DNA from: Gemmatimonadota bacterium
GTDB taxonomy: Bacteria > Gemmatimonadota > Gemmatimonadetes > Gemmatimonadales > Gemmatimonadaceae
DNA: 64,000 nucleotides
Direction of reading: 5' to 3'
Assembly (NCBI GenBank): GCA_040388625.1
Contig: JAZKBK010000002.1
Location: 248,001-312,000, forward strand
Below are positions 24,396 to 33,515 of the stretch, one piece after another; within the stretch, counting starts at the first letter, position 1, and each line of letters opens with the position of its first letter. Under the pieces are notes generated by a model that saw only the letters and a list, made by a program, of their open reading frames with translations, was not told where the DNA came from and searched no databases. A program made the translations under genes and the position numbers.

Positions 24396-25217
24396 ATGCA
24401 TGAGTCCGGGAACGGAGAGGATGCCGTTACACTCGTCCATCCATCAGGAGCTTCCGCTCGCATAACCCATCACGGCGCCCATGTCGTGAGCTGGGTCGAT
24501 GCGAGCGGCAAGGAACGGTTGTATCTCAGTCCCAAGGCGCAGTTCGGACCCGGTCAGGCAATTCGCGGTGGCATTCCCGTAATCTTCCCGCAGTTCGCGA
24601 CCGGTCCGCTCCCGAAACATGGATTTCTCCGAACCCGTCGCTGGTCGCTGATCACCCACGTCGGCTCCAGCGCCACCTTTCGGATAACCGACGACGACCA
24701 GACCAGAGCACTCTGGCCCTATCCGTTCATAGCCGAATTGACGGTAGAGCTGGCGGAAATGCTCACGGTCTCGCTCCGAATCACCAATTCCGGCGATTCG
24801 CCATTCTCATTCACAGCGGCTCTCCATAACTATTTCGCGGTTGGCAACGTCCAACAGTCTGCGGTGCAGGGACTCTCGGGCCTTGTCTACGTGGACAAGG
24901 TCCTGTCGGGCGCCCGTTACCTCGAGGAAGCGAGCGAGCTTCGCGTGAACGGTGAAACTGATCGCATCTATATCGCCGGCCCTCGACAGGTGACGATCGC
25001 TGCAGCCATCGGCTCCAGTTCCACGGTCGTAGGGGCGGATGGGTTCGGTGACTGGGTAGTCTGGAATCCATGGCGGGAAGGATCCGCGCCGTTGGCTGAC
25101 ATGGGCTCTGAGGACTACCTTGAGATGTTGTGTGTGGAAGCGGCACGGATCTCCGATCCGGTGGTATTAGATGCCAGGGCCGCATGGTGCGGGACTGAGG
25201 TCATCGGCGCTACCTGA
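24396..25217 (+). CDS. Glucose-6-phosphate 1-epimerase-like mutarotase
   Basis: The 273-residue product fits the YeaD/D-hexose-6-phosphate mutarotase branch of the aldose epimerase family. Conserved pieces are HGAHVVSWVDASGKERLYLSP, IRGGIPVIFPQF, PKHGFLRTRRW (His of the active site), LHNYFAVG (second His) and WNPWREGS. It probably interconverts alpha and beta anomers of hexose phosphates. No sugar pathway genes surround it. Confidence 0.85.
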   Translation: MHESGNGEDAVTLVHPSGASARITHHGAHVVSWVDASGKERLYLSPKAQFGPGQAIRGGIPVIFPQFATGPLPKHGFLRTRRWSLITHVGSSATFRITDDDQTRALWPYPFIAELTVELAEMLTVSLRITNSGDSPFSFTAALHNYFAVGNVQQSAVQGLSGLVYVDKVLSGARYLEEASELRVNGETDRIYIAGPRQVTIAAAIGSSSTVVGADGFGDWVVWNPWREGSAPLADMGSEDYLEMLCVEAARISDPVVLDARAAWCGTEVIGAT

Positions 25218-25243
25218 ACTAGCCAACTGGCTGGGATTCATAC

Positions 25244-25969
25244 ATGGTCATGCATCCAACAAGAACGGACGCTACGGTGCTTGTCATCGACGACGAACCG
25301 GAAATTCGTCACGTCGTGCACTCCGCCCTCCGCTCAACCGTCGCGCGGGTACTCGACGCGGCAGACGGACGTAGTGCACTCGCTACGGTCAAGGCACAAA
25401 CGCCGGATCTGATAGTTCTGGATCTCGGTCTTCCAGATCAATCCGGATTGGATCTCTGTCGAGCGATTCGAGCTCACTCGCTTGCGCCCATCGTCGTGCT
25501 CACGGCACGACACATCGAGTCCGACAAGGTCGCACTCCTTAACGCCGGCGCCGATGACTATGTAACCAAGCCGTTCAGCACTTCCGAATTTGCCGCCCGC
25601 GTCGCCGCGCAGATCCGACGCGCGCGAACCGCGCGCCCGGGGACCTCCGGCGCGGTCGAAGCGGACGGCATGTCGGTCAATTTCACCTCGCGTCACGCAC
25701 ACCGGGACGGCAAGCCGGTGCGACTCACTCCGATCGAATGGGCGATCCTGCGCGCACTTACCGCAGACCCGGGGCGCGTGTACACACATCAGCAGCTGTT
25801 CGATGCAGTCTGGGCCAGAGAGTTTGGCGACGCGCGACAGTACCTCCGGGTACACATAACCAACCTCCGCCGCAAGGTGGAGCGCGACCCCACTCATCCA
25901 CGCGTCATCATCACCGAGCCTGGTGTCGGTTATAGATTCGGGACCCCGCTGGTCCAGGAATCGGCATAA
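25244..25969 (+). CDS. KdpE-like OmpR-family response regulator
   Basis: The 241-residue product has a receiver domain (residues ~10-125: VLVIDDEPEI, phospho-acceptor in DLIVLDLGLPDQSG, LTARH, TKPF). A C-terminal winged helix follows (RLTPIEWAILRALTADPGRVYTHQQLFDAVW...YLRVHITNLRRKVE). The sequence style is that of KdpE. The sensor kinase follows 16 bases downstream. The kdpFABC potassium pump genes are not nearby, so the regulated target is uncertain. Confidence 0.92.
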   Translation: MVMHPTRTDATVLVIDDEPEIRHVVHSALRSTVARVLDAADGRSALATVKAQTPDLIVLDLGLPDQSGLDLCRAIRAHSLAPIVVLTARHIESDKVALLNAGADDYVTKPFSTSEFAARVAAQIRRARTARPGTSGAVEADGMSVNFTSRHAHRDGKPVRLTPIEWAILRALTADPGRVYTHQQLFDAVWAREFGDARQYLRVHITNLRRKVERDPTHPRVIITEPGVGYRFGTPLVQESA

Positions 25970-25985
25970 CGGTCAAGTGGAGCGC

Positions 25986-27098
25986 ATGGCGCAGCTTCGC
26001 TCGAGCGCGACGATATCGGTCGTGCTGTGGTACGGTTTACTGATACTTGTAACGGTCGTCATGCACCTGACTCGCGAAACTCAGCAGAGCCAGCCGCACG
26101 TCGTCCTCATCTACCTCCTCGTCGTACTGGGCGGCAGCCTGAGCGGTGGCCGTCCGCTCGGGTTCACGCTCGCGGCCGCAGCGACCATTCTCATATCGTA
26201 TTACTTCCAGCCGCCCTTCGACACTTTCTCGCTCACCAAACCGATCGACGCCGTGGTTCTTTCGGCATTCTTCGCCACGGCAGGAACCACGACGTATCTG
26301 CTCGTACGTGCACAGGAAGAAGCCGCGCAGGCACGCGCGCGCGCCGAAGAGGTCGAGCGGTTGTCGAACGAAGCAAGCCACGCAGAAGCATTGCGTGAAA
26401 CCGCGCGCTTCAAGGATGTGCTCCTCGCCTCTGTATCGCACGACCTTCGCACTCCGCTCACCAGCATCAAGGCACTCGCACAGGATGCGGCGGATTCCGG
26501 CGATCCGAACGCTGTCATCATCGTTGCACAGACCGAACGGTTGAGCAAGATGGTGGCTCATCTGCTGGACATGTCACGTCTGAATGCGGGCGAATTCCCG
26601 GTCAGCATCGAGCTAAATACCGCCGAGGATCTCGTGGGCGCTGCAGTGCTTGAAATGACCGGATCGAATGGCGCCGATCGCATACGTGTCGAGATCGACT
26701 ACGCAGCACCTGTGCTCATCGGTATGTTCGATTTCGTGGAATCGCTCAGAGTGCTTGTGAATCTCCTCGACAACGCGCTGGTCTATTCTCCTCCGACTTC
26801 GCCGGTCATTCTGTCCGCCACTCGCGTTGGTGATTGGCTGCAGCTGAGTGTGTCAGATCGCGGTCCCGGCGTTCCAAGGGTGGACTCCGAACGAATCTTC
26901 GAGCCCTTCTATCGTCACACGTCCACCGCGAATGCGGTACACGGTACCGGCCTTGGCCTCGCCATCTCCAAATCGCTGACAGAGGCGCAGGGTGGCCAGT
27001 TGATCTACTCCGAACGAAGCGGTGGCGGCAGCGTTTTCACGCTCCGGCTCCGCGCGGTGGGCGCTGCAGACCCTGCAGAACTGCCCGTGGAACAATAG
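25986..27098 (+). CDS. KdpD-like sensor histidine kinase lacking the N-terminal domain
   Basis: The ~370-residue kinase begins with a four-helix membrane block (YGLLILVTVVMHLTRE, VVLIYLLVVLGGSLSGGRPLGFT, then ILISYYFQPPFDTFSL). This is the DUF4118 sensor region of KdpD. A coiled linker leads to HisKA (VSHDLRTPLTSIKAL, phospho-His) and HATPase motifs (LVNLLDNALVYSPP, DRGPGVP, HGTGLGLAISKSL). The large cytoplasmic KdpD sensor/USP part is absent. ATG 25986 is chosen; the frame opens further upstream inside the regulator gene. It forms a two-component system with the preceding gene. Confidence 0.9.
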   Translation: MAQLRSSATISVVLWYGLLILVTVVMHLTRETQQSQPHVVLIYLLVVLGGSLSGGRPLGFTLAAAATILISYYFQPPFDTFSLTKPIDAVVLSAFFATAGTTTYLLVRAQEEAAQARARAEEVERLSNEASHAEALRETARFKDVLLASVSHDLRTPLTSIKALAQDAADSGDPNAVIIVAQTERLSKMVAHLLDMSRLNAGEFPVSIELNTAEDLVGAAVLEMTGSNGADRIRVEIDYAAPVLIGMFDFVESLRVLVNLLDNALVYSPPTSPVILSATRVGDWLQLSVSDRGPGVPRVDSERIFEPFYRHTSTANAVHGTGLGLAISKSLTEAQGGQLIYSERSGGGSVFTLRLRAVGAADPAELPVEQ

Positions 27099-27180
27099 CT
27101 GCACATTGCCCGGCAGCGCCCGATCCAGTTCCGATGTATTCTTCGTAACTGGCTTCCTCCCATCAACCACATCCAATAGC

Positions 27181-27552
27181 ATGGCTCACTCACCGGCATT
27201 TCTCGCGTTGATTGACTCTGTACATTCATCCGTCCCCGACGTCACCGTGGAGCATACGCGAGCGCGGCTGCGCGCCAACCCCGATCTCAAATTCGTGGAT
27301 GTTCGCGAAGACAGCGAGTGGGCCGCAGGTCACGCGTCCGGCGCAATCCACATTGGAAAGGGCGTCATCGAACGCGACATCGAAGAGAAGATACCAGACA
27401 AGAACGCAGAGTTGATTCTCTATTGCGGTGGCGGCTTTCGATCCGTCCTCGCCGGCGACGCACTCAAGAAGATGGGTTACACCAACGTGTCGTCGATGGC
27501 CGGTGGATGGCGGGAATGGAAGGTGGTAGGAGCACCGACTGAACAGCCCTGA
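27181..27552 (+). CDS. Single-domain rhodanese
   Basis: The 123-residue product has the rhodanese fold with VDVREDSEWAAGHASGAIHIGKG and the active-site loop YCGGGFRSVLA, where Cys is the persulfide nucleophile. The end is MAGGWREWK. It probably carries sulfane sulfur. The ATG at 27181 is chosen as the start of homology. It lies 82 bases after the kinase gene on the same strand, and no partner sulfur gene is adjacent. Confidence 0.88.
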   Translation: MAHSPAFLALIDSVHSSVPDVTVEHTRARLRANPDLKFVDVREDSEWAAGHASGAIHIGKGVIERDIEEKIPDKNAELILYCGGGFRSVLAGDALKKMGYTNVSSMAGGWREWKVVGAPTEQP

Positions 27553-27583
27553 GCAACTGCAGGAAAAATCGTTCAGATGCCGG

Positions 27584-27602
27584 GGTGATCAGATCGATCA
27601 CC
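27584..27602. promoter_or_regulatory. Inverted repeat at a candidate promoter
   Basis: GGTGATC-AGATC-GATCACC is a perfect 7-bp inverted repeat. A TATATT (27607-27612) that could be a -10 element follows directly. Both precede the secreted-protein gene at 27660. A repressor site is possible. Confidence 0.4.
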
Positions 27603-27659
27603 TTGCTATATTGATGGGCCGCTCGACCCATCTCCTCCGCGTTTCGCTCCATTGATTCC

Positions 27660-28706
27660 GTGATTCTAATAGCCTTGCTCGCTGCCGTATCGCTCGGCAG
27701 CACTTCGATCAGCACCGCACGCGCCTCCTCCATCGACGCCTCGTTTCTCGCGACGGCATCGTTTCAGGCTACTGCGCAAAAACCCGCGAAAACCTCCGAC
27801 TCGACTCGCAGCCACAAGGCTCGCGCGAAGAAGAGCTCCAAGGCGTCCAGGAGTCACTCGGCGGCCGACACGATTCCAAGTAGGAAGGTCCCACCTCAAC
27901 CAGCGTTCACGGTCACGCCGTTACCGAATTCGCTGCTCCCAAAGAATCGAATCGTCGTGTACTACGGTAACCCGCTCTCCAAAAAGATGGGCGTGCTGGG
28001 CGAGTACCCTGAGTCAGTCATGCTGGCGAAGCTGCAACAGGAGGTTCATAACTTCCAGGTCGCGGATCCTGCCACACCGGTGAAGCCTGGGCTGCATCTC
28101 ATTGTCTCTGTTGCACAGGGATCGCCGGGCAAGAATGGCACGTACCGCTTGCGCATGACCGATTCATTGATCGACCACTGGTGCAAACTCGCGGAGAGCA
28201 AGGGATATATCATCTTTCTAGACGTGCAGGTCGGACACAGCACGGTCCAGTCCGAGCTCCAACCACTCATCCCTTATCTCAAACGACCGTACGTGCACCT
28301 CGCGCTCGATCCGGAATTTTCGATGCACCACGGATCAGAAGGAGTCGTTCCGGGACGTAAGGTGGGAGTGATGGACGCGGCAGAGATCAATTACGCCATC
28401 AAGACCCTGGCTGATATCGTCAAACAGAACAATCTTCCGCCCAAGGTGCTGGTGATTCACCGCTATACGCAGAAGATGGTCACCAACTACCGGGAGATCC
28501 GGCCTGTACCCGAAGTTCAGGTCGTGATGAACATGGACGGCTTTGGTCCGCCATGGCTCAAGCGTGATTCATACGACGCTTACGAACGCATGCAGCCGGT
28601 TCAGTACACCGGCTTCAAGCTCTTCTATAAGAACGACAAGCCGATGCTGACGCGCGAAGAGGTAGTGAAGCTCAAGCCATCGCCACTCTTCATCACGTTC
28701 CAGTAG
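27660..28706 (+). CDS. Secreted protein of unknown family, possible TIM-barrel
   Basis: The ~348-residue product begins at GTG 27660 with a hydrophobic signal (ILIALLAAVSLGST) that lacks the usual basic residues. In-frame codons upstream add arginines but no normal start codon. A Ser/Lys/Ala-rich linker of ~60 residues leads to a domain starting KNRIVVYYGNPLSKKMGVLGEY. Strand-like segments IIFLDVQVG, VHLALDPEFSM and KVLVIHRYTQ with acidic ends suggest a (beta/alpha)8 glycosidase-like barrel. A DPE and a D-A-A-E pair could be catalytic, which is a guess. It is followed by a strong terminator. Confidence 0.6.
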   Translation: MILIALLAAVSLGSTSISTARASSIDASFLATASFQATAQKPAKTSDSTRSHKARAKKSSKASRSHSAADTIPSRKVPPQPAFTVTPLPNSLLPKNRIVVYYGNPLSKKMGVLGEYPESVMLAKLQQEVHNFQVADPATPVKPGLHLIVSVAQGSPGKNGTYRLRMTDSLIDHWCKLAESKGYIIFLDVQVGHSTVQSELQPLIPYLKRPYVHLALDPEFSMHHGSEGVVPGRKVGVMDAAEINYAIKTLADIVKQNNLPPKVLVIHRYTQKMVTNYREIRPVPEVQVVMNMDGFGPPWLKRDSYDAYERMQPVQYTGFKLFYKNDKPMLTREEVVKLKPSPLFITFQ

Positions 28707-28741
28707 AGCTCGATCCAGCTCTGGAACGATTGTCCACACTG

Positions 28742-28772
28742 AATAGGGCGCCCAACGAGGCGCCCTATTTCT
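28742..28772 (+). terminator. Intrinsic terminator
   Basis: A perfect 11-bp stem (AATAGGGCGCC 28742-28752 with its complement 28759-28769) has a CAACGA loop and a short T-rich tail. It lies after the secreted-protein gene and before tldD. Confidence 0.85.
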
Positions 28773-28832
28773 TCGTACAATCTTAACACCTGCTTCACCT
28801 TACAGACCTCAAAACCTGCTCAACGAGACTCC

Positions 28833-30425
28833 ATGACCAGCAGACGAGACTTCCTGAAAACCGCCGCGATTGGTGCCGTCGCCGCAGCCGGCACTTCGCG
28901 GATCGCCAGAGCCGAGTCACTACTGAATCCGTGGAGCAGTGACACAGGCGACCCGATGGCCAATGAGGTCGCGCTCTCCGCAATTCAGGCTGCGAAGGAC
29001 GCCGGCGCATCCTATTCGGATGCGCGCGTCGGACGCTACCGCCGTCAGTTCATTGCTGCACGCGAGCACCAGATTACCGGAGTCAACGATTCGGAATCTT
29101 TCGGGATTGGCGTGCGCGCTCTCGTCAACGGTGCGTGGGGATTCGCGGCGACGCGTGACGTATCGCGCGAGGGAGCGGTCCGCGTCGCGCAACAGGCCGT
29201 TAAAGTTGCACGCGCAGCCAGGGCTGTTACACACACGCCCGTCGTGCTCGCACCGACACCCGCCGTCAAAGGTTCCTGGCGCACACCGGTTCAACAGGAT
29301 CCGATCGACGTTCCGATCGAGGACAAGGTCGCGCTCCTGCTGGCCGCCAATGAGGCGGCCCTCAAGGTTCCCGGGGTTCGCTTCGCCAATTCGGGCCTCG
29401 CTCTTCTACGCGAAGAAAAGACGCTCGCCACAACCGATGGAACGCTCATCACGCAGACGTTCGTGCGTGTTGGACCTTCGTTCACGGTCACAGCCATCGG
29501 CGATGGTGATTTTCAATCCTACACAGAAGAGATGGCGCCACGCGGCTCGGGCTGGGAATACGTCACGTCGCTCGACATGGTCGGCAACGCGCCAAAGTGG
29601 GCAGCGATCGCGGCGGAGAAGCTCACCGCTAAATCAGTGGACGTCGGCCGTTACGATCTCATTCTCGATCCCACGAACCTCTGGCTCACAATACACGAAT
29701 CGGTTGGTCATCCAACCGAGCTCGACCGTGCGCGCGGTTACGAAGCCAACTATGCGGGAACCAGTTTCGTTGCGCCGCCGGAAAAGATGATCGGCAAGCT
29801 CAAGTATGGTTCGCGGTTGATGAACATCCAGGCCGATCGCATACAGCAGGATTCTCTCAGCCGGTGCGCATGGGACGACGAAGGCGTTGCCGCCGAGTCG
29901 TGGCTCCTGATCAAGGATGGAATGTTCCATGACTATCAGACAGTACGCGATCAGGCTCCGGCAATTGCATCACTCAATGGAGTGAATCATTCGCATGGCT
30001 GCTCCTTCGCCGACTCATGGGATACCGTTCAGTTTCAGCGCATGCCGAACGTATCACTCCTTCCAGGCAATGCAGACACCACGATCGATGACATAATTGC
30101 CGACACGGATCGGGGAGTCGTCATCAAGAACCGCGGATCCTGGTCGATCGACCAGCAACGCTACAACTTCCAGTTCTCCGGACAGGTCTTCTACGAAGTC
30201 AGGAAGGGCAAGATCACCGGAATGCTGAAGGATGTAGCGTACCAGGCACGCACCCCGGATTTCTGGGGCTCGATGGACATGATCGGTGGCAAACGATCCT
30301 ACTGGCTCGGCGGCACATTCTCCGACGGAAAGGGCGAGCCCGGACAGTCGAGCTCGGTCAGTCATGGATGTGTGCCAGCAAGATTCCGACAGGTGAACAT
30401 CATCAACACGGCGAGGAGCGTCTGA
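28833..30425 (+). CDS. tldD: TldD family metalloprotease with TAT signal
   Basis: The 530-residue product starts with a twin-arginine signal (SRRDFLKTAAIGAVAAAG), so it is probably folded and then exported. The TldD zinc motif is present in WLTIHESVGHPTELDRARG (HExxGH), with the third ligand probably the Cys in HSHGCSFAD or one of the C-terminal residues. TldD and TldE form a heterodimer that cleaves unfolded peptides, such as RiPP leaders and CcdA in E. coli. Its stop overlaps tldE by one base (TGATG). Confidence 0.92.
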   Translation: MTSRRDFLKTAAIGAVAAAGTSRIARAESLLNPWSSDTGDPMANEVALSAIQAAKDAGASYSDARVGRYRRQFIAAREHQITGVNDSESFGIGVRALVNGAWGFAATRDVSREGAVRVAQQAVKVARAARAVTHTPVVLAPTPAVKGSWRTPVQQDPIDVPIEDKVALLLAANEAALKVPGVRFANSGLALLREEKTLATTDGTLITQTFVRVGPSFTVTAIGDGDFQSYTEEMAPRGSGWEYVTSLDMVGNAPKWAAIAAEKLTAKSVDVGRYDLILDPTNLWLTIHESVGHPTELDRARGYEANYAGTSFVAPPEKMIGKLKYGSRLMNIQADRIQQDSLSRCAWDDEGVAAESWLLIKDGMFHDYQTVRDQAPAIASLNGVNHSHGCSFADSWDTVQFQRMPNVSLLPGNADTTIDDIIADTDRGVVIKNRGSWSIDQQRYNFQFSGQVFYEVRKGKITGMLKDVAYQARTPDFWGSMDMIGGKRSYWLGGTFSDGKGEPGQSSSVSHGCVPARFRQVNIINTARSV

Positions 30426-31801
30426 TGGCCGATACCCTCATGACCCGCGACGCGATGCAGACGCTCGCGAAACGCATTCTCGCAATGAGCAGCGCGGACG
30501 AGACCCGCGTCAACATAAGCAGCGACGCCGCTGGCAACACGCGCTTCGCAGCCGGCGACATAACCACGAGCGGCGATACCGAAGACACCGTCATCTCGAT
30601 CACGAGTACCGTTGGTGGCCGCCGTGCGTCGTCCACAACCAACCTGATGGACGATGCATCGCTCAAGCGTGCAGTGGATACCGCTGAACGCCTCGCCAGG
30701 CTTTCACCGCAGGACCCCGAGCTCGTTCCGGAACTCGGACCGCAGCAATACCAGAACGTAGACGCGAGCAACGCAGACGTATCCGATCTCAACGCTGCAT
30801 CGCGCGCTCACGCAGTGGAGCAACTCATTACCGCTGCACGCGCGCCAGGCGGCGCAATGCCAATAGATCCAGCAACTCTCTTCGTTGCTGGATTTCTTGA
30901 AGCCAGAAGCGGAGCGCGCGGCGTTGCCACATCGAAAGGCCTGTTCGCATATCACGCCAGCACCGACGTATCGCTGTCGTGCACGGCCAGAACGCCCGAC
31001 GGCACTGGTTCAGGTTACGCGTCCGCAGGTGGCCGTGCCTGGACGGCAGTCGACCCCGGCGCGCTCGGCAGACGCGCAGCACAGAAAGCGCTGGCATCAC
31101 GTAATCCCGTCGCGATCGAGCCTGGTCGTTACACCGTCATTCTCGAGCCACGCGCTGTTGCGGACTTCATCCCCGGACTCATGGGCTCGCTCAATGCGCG
31201 CTCTGCCGACGAAGGCCGCAGCGCATTCTCGAAGAAGGGCGGAGGCACGAAACTCGGCGAGAAGATCGTGGACGAGCGCATCACGATGCTCTCCGATCCC
31301 TTCGACCCCGACCTGCGCGGCCAACCGTTCGACAGCGACGGCCTCCCACTCAAGCGCGTCGTCTGGATCGAGAACGGTGTCCTCAAGAACCTCGCGTATT
31401 CACGCTTCTGGGCCACAAAGAAGGGTGTGGAACCGACAGGCGGTGGCGGCGGTGGATTCGGTCGCAACCCTGCTGGACTTAAGCTGGCTGGCGGAACAAA
31501 GTCGGTCGACGAGCTCATTGCCGGAACAGACCGCGGCGTTCTCGTCACCCACTTCTTCTACATACGCTCGCTCGACCAACGTACCGTTCTCCTGACAGGG
31601 CTCACACGTGACGGCACGTTTCTCATCGAGAACGGCAAGATCACCAAGAGCATCAAGAATTTCCGCTGGAACGACAGCCCGCTTCTATCACTTGCACGCC
31701 TTGCCGACATCGGCAAGGCAGAACCGGTCGAGGCAGGACTCGTAATGCCATCGTTGAAGATCAACGATTTCACATTCTCGTCGCTCTCCGACGCCGTGTA
31801 A
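30425..31801 (+). CDS. pmbA: TldE/PmbA family partner of TldD
   Basis: The 458-residue product is the non-catalytic TldE subunit. It has the family N-terminal domain (RVNISSDAAGNTRFAAGDITTSG) and the C-terminal domain (VILEPRAVADFIPGLMGSLNARSADEGRS, LAYSRFWATKKGVEPTG, SVDELIAGTDRGVLVTHFFY). No HExxH motif is found. Unlike tldD it shows no signal peptide, so it may be exported with TldD as a complex or stay cytoplasmic. The ATG at 30425 overlaps the tldD stop. Confidence 0.9.
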   Translation: MADTLMTRDAMQTLAKRILAMSSADETRVNISSDAAGNTRFAAGDITTSGDTEDTVISITSTVGGRRASSTTNLMDDASLKRAVDTAERLARLSPQDPELVPELGPQQYQNVDASNADVSDLNAASRAHAVEQLITAARAPGGAMPIDPATLFVAGFLEARSGARGVATSKGLFAYHASTDVSLSCTARTPDGTGSGYASAGGRAWTAVDPGALGRRAAQKALASRNPVAIEPGRYTVILEPRAVADFIPGLMGSLNARSADEGRSAFSKKGGGTKLGEKIVDERITMLSDPFDPDLRGQPFDSDGLPLKRVVWIENGVLKNLAYSRFWATKKGVEPTGGGGGGFGRNPAGLKLAGGTKSVDELIAGTDRGVLVTHFFYIRSLDQRTVLLTGLTRDGTFLIENGKITKSIKNFRWNDSPLLSLARLADIGKAEPVEAGLVMPSLKINDFTFSSLSDAV

Positions 31802-31814
31802 TCAGGACGTCGTC

Positions 31815-31834
31815 ATTCCCGCGAACGCGGGAAT
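31815..31834. repeat. dRS3-like 20-bp palindromic repeat (copy 2)
   Basis: ATTCCCGCGAACGCGGGAAT is a perfect palindromic hairpin that fits the ATTCCC-N8-GGGAAT pattern of dRS3/REP-type dispersed repeats known in other bacteria. An imperfect relative is at 1686-1710. Confidence 0.7.
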
Positions 31835-31858
31835 CCATGTTACATGATGTCATAATCA

Positions 31859-31895
31859 AACCCCTGCACGGACCGTGTCCGTGCAGGGGTTTTCA
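31859..31895. terminator. Bidirectional intrinsic terminator
   Basis: A perfect 15-bp stem (31859-31873 with 31877-31891) around CACGGAC-CGT-GTCCGTG has flanking A and T runs on both sides. It ends convergent tldE and the DUF983 gene. Confidence 0.88.
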
Positions 31896-32315
31896 TTTCT
31901 CCGGCGTCTTTTCCGATCGCGGCCGCACTGCAAGATCCGCTGCCAGCCACACGAGCCGGGAAATCGGATACAATGCAATCGGAAGAATGATCATCGCTGC
32001 CACGAGTCCGTACTGAAGTAGATCCCATGGTACACGCGGATACGTCAGTACCAGCACCCCCAAAAACCCAACGGCAAAAATGATGAAACACAACGTGATG
32101 TTGAGCAGCATCCCGCCGATGTAGTAATCGCTTTCCTCGCCCCGCTCGAGTGCAATTCCACACGTCGGGCAGTGCGTTCGAAGATGAAACCAATCCTTCA
32201 ACACCGGCCCGCCGCCACAGTTGGGACACCGCAGAATCAATGCTCGTCCAACCATTCGAGCCGCGGTACCGAATCCCGGCCAGGACAACCCTTCCGACTC
32301 ACCCATTTGTGACAA
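31893..32315 (-). CDS. DUF983 zinc-ribbon membrane protein
   Basis: The 140-residue product has an N-terminal zinc ribbon (LRCPNCGGGPVL...RTHCPTCGIALERGEESDYYIGG) and two membrane helices (ITLCFIIFAVGFLGVLVLTY, GLVAAMIILPIALYPISRLVWL). This is the DUF983 family, whose function is unknown. ATG 32315 is used; another lies at 32306. It converges on tldE and shares the terminator. Confidence 0.85.
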   Translation of the reverse strand: MSQMGESEGLSWPGFGTAARMVGRALILRCPNCGGGPVLKDWFHLRTHCPTCGIALERGEESDYYIGGMLLNITLCFIIFAVGFLGVLVLTYPRVPWDLLQYGLVAAMIILPIALYPISRLVWLAADLAVRPRSEKTPEK

Positions 32316-32432
32316 CGCTCACCTAGTATAGATACGTCTAATGCTAATATCCGGCCGCGACGGGATCTGGCCGTCTTCGACCAGGTCCATCGAGCCTACC
32401 GCCTCATCGCATCAATGCCCATTTTGGGTAGC

Positions 32433-33512
32433 ATGAATTCACAACTCCGCCGTTGCCTGACGACGCTCACGGCAGCTCTCATATCTGTCGCACTTCCTGC
32501 CTCCGCTTCATCCCAGGGAACGTTCGTCGCACGTACGGTCGCCCCCAATTCGGGTGAACAACGGCATCTCGTCAACATCCGGCAGCTCACAAACGGTGGC
32601 GAGAACGCAGAAGCCTATTTCAGCGCTGACAGCAAGCGGCTCATTTTCCAGAGTACGCGCGACGGACGGACGTGCGACCAGCAATACATCATGAACACCG
32701 ATGGCACCGGCGTTCACCGGGTATCGAACGGCAAGGGAAAGACGACCTGCGGCTATTTCATGGATGGCGATCGACGCATCTTCTTCGCGTCCAGCAGCGC
32801 GGTGGATACCGCCTGCACCCCGCGCCCCGATCCTTCCAAGGGGTACGTCTGGCGCCTGGATCCATACGACATCTACACCGCCAATCCCGACGGATCGAAC
32901 CTCAAGCGTCTCACCAGGTACGGCGTCTACACCGCCGAAGGCGTCCTTTCGCCCGATGGCAAGCGGATCGTGTTCACATCGCTGAAGGACGGCGACCTCG
33001 ACATCTACACGATGAACGCAGACGGAACCAACGTCAAACAGCTCACTCACGCCCAGGGCTACGACGGTGGCCCGTGGTGGTCGCCTGACGGAACGAAGAT
33101 CGTGTACCGCGCCTTCCATCCAACCAGCCCAAAGGATATTGCCGACTACAAGTCGCTACTCGCCCAGCGTCTGGTGCGTCCCAACAAGATGGATCTGTGG
33201 ACGATGAACGCTGACGGATCCGACCAACGTCAGATCACCCACTTGGGCGGCGCCAGCTTTGGGCCATCGTGGACCCCCGACGGCAAAAAGATCGTCTTCT
33301 CATCCAACTACCACACCGATCCCAAGCTCGGCAACTTCGACGTTTTTCTCATCAACCCGGACGGGACCGGGCTGGAGCAGATTACGACCAACCCCACCTT
33401 CGACGGCTTCCCCATGTTCAGTCCGGACGGCAAGAAGTTGGTCTGGGCATCGAACCGGCTGGTGAAGAACCCGCACGAAACCAACGTCTTCATAGCCGAC
33501 TGGCGCAACTGA
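32433..33512 (+). CDS. Secreted TolB-like PD40 beta-propeller protein
   Basis: About 359 residues follow a signal peptide (MNSQLRRCLTTLTAALISVALPASAS). The start at 32433 is chosen for its n-region; ATG 32415 is also in frame. The mature protein is built of WD40-like PD40 blades with the typical IYTxNxDGSNxKxLTxxxxxxxxxxxSPDGKxIVF pattern repeated about six times, for example YTMNADGTNVKQLTH and FLINPDGTGLEQITT. It is a periplasmic propeller, probably for protein or ligand binding. The Tol-Pal genes are not adjacent, so it need not be TolB. Confidence 0.85.
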   Translation: MNSQLRRCLTTLTAALISVALPASASSQGTFVARTVAPNSGEQRHLVNIRQLTNGGENAEAYFSADSKRLIFQSTRDGRTCDQQYIMNTDGTGVHRVSNGKGKTTCGYFMDGDRRIFFASSSAVDTACTPRPDPSKGYVWRLDPYDIYTANPDGSNLKRLTRYGVYTAEGVLSPDGKRIVFTSLKDGDLDIYTMNADGTNVKQLTHAQGYDGGPWWSPDGTKIVYRAFHPTSPKDIADYKSLLAQRLVRPNKMDLWTMNADGSDQRQITHLGGASFGPSWTPDGKKIVFSSNYHTDPKLGNFDVFLINPDGTGLEQITTNPTFDGFPMFSPDGKKLVWASNRLVKNPHETNVFIADWRN

Positions 33513-33515
33513 AGC

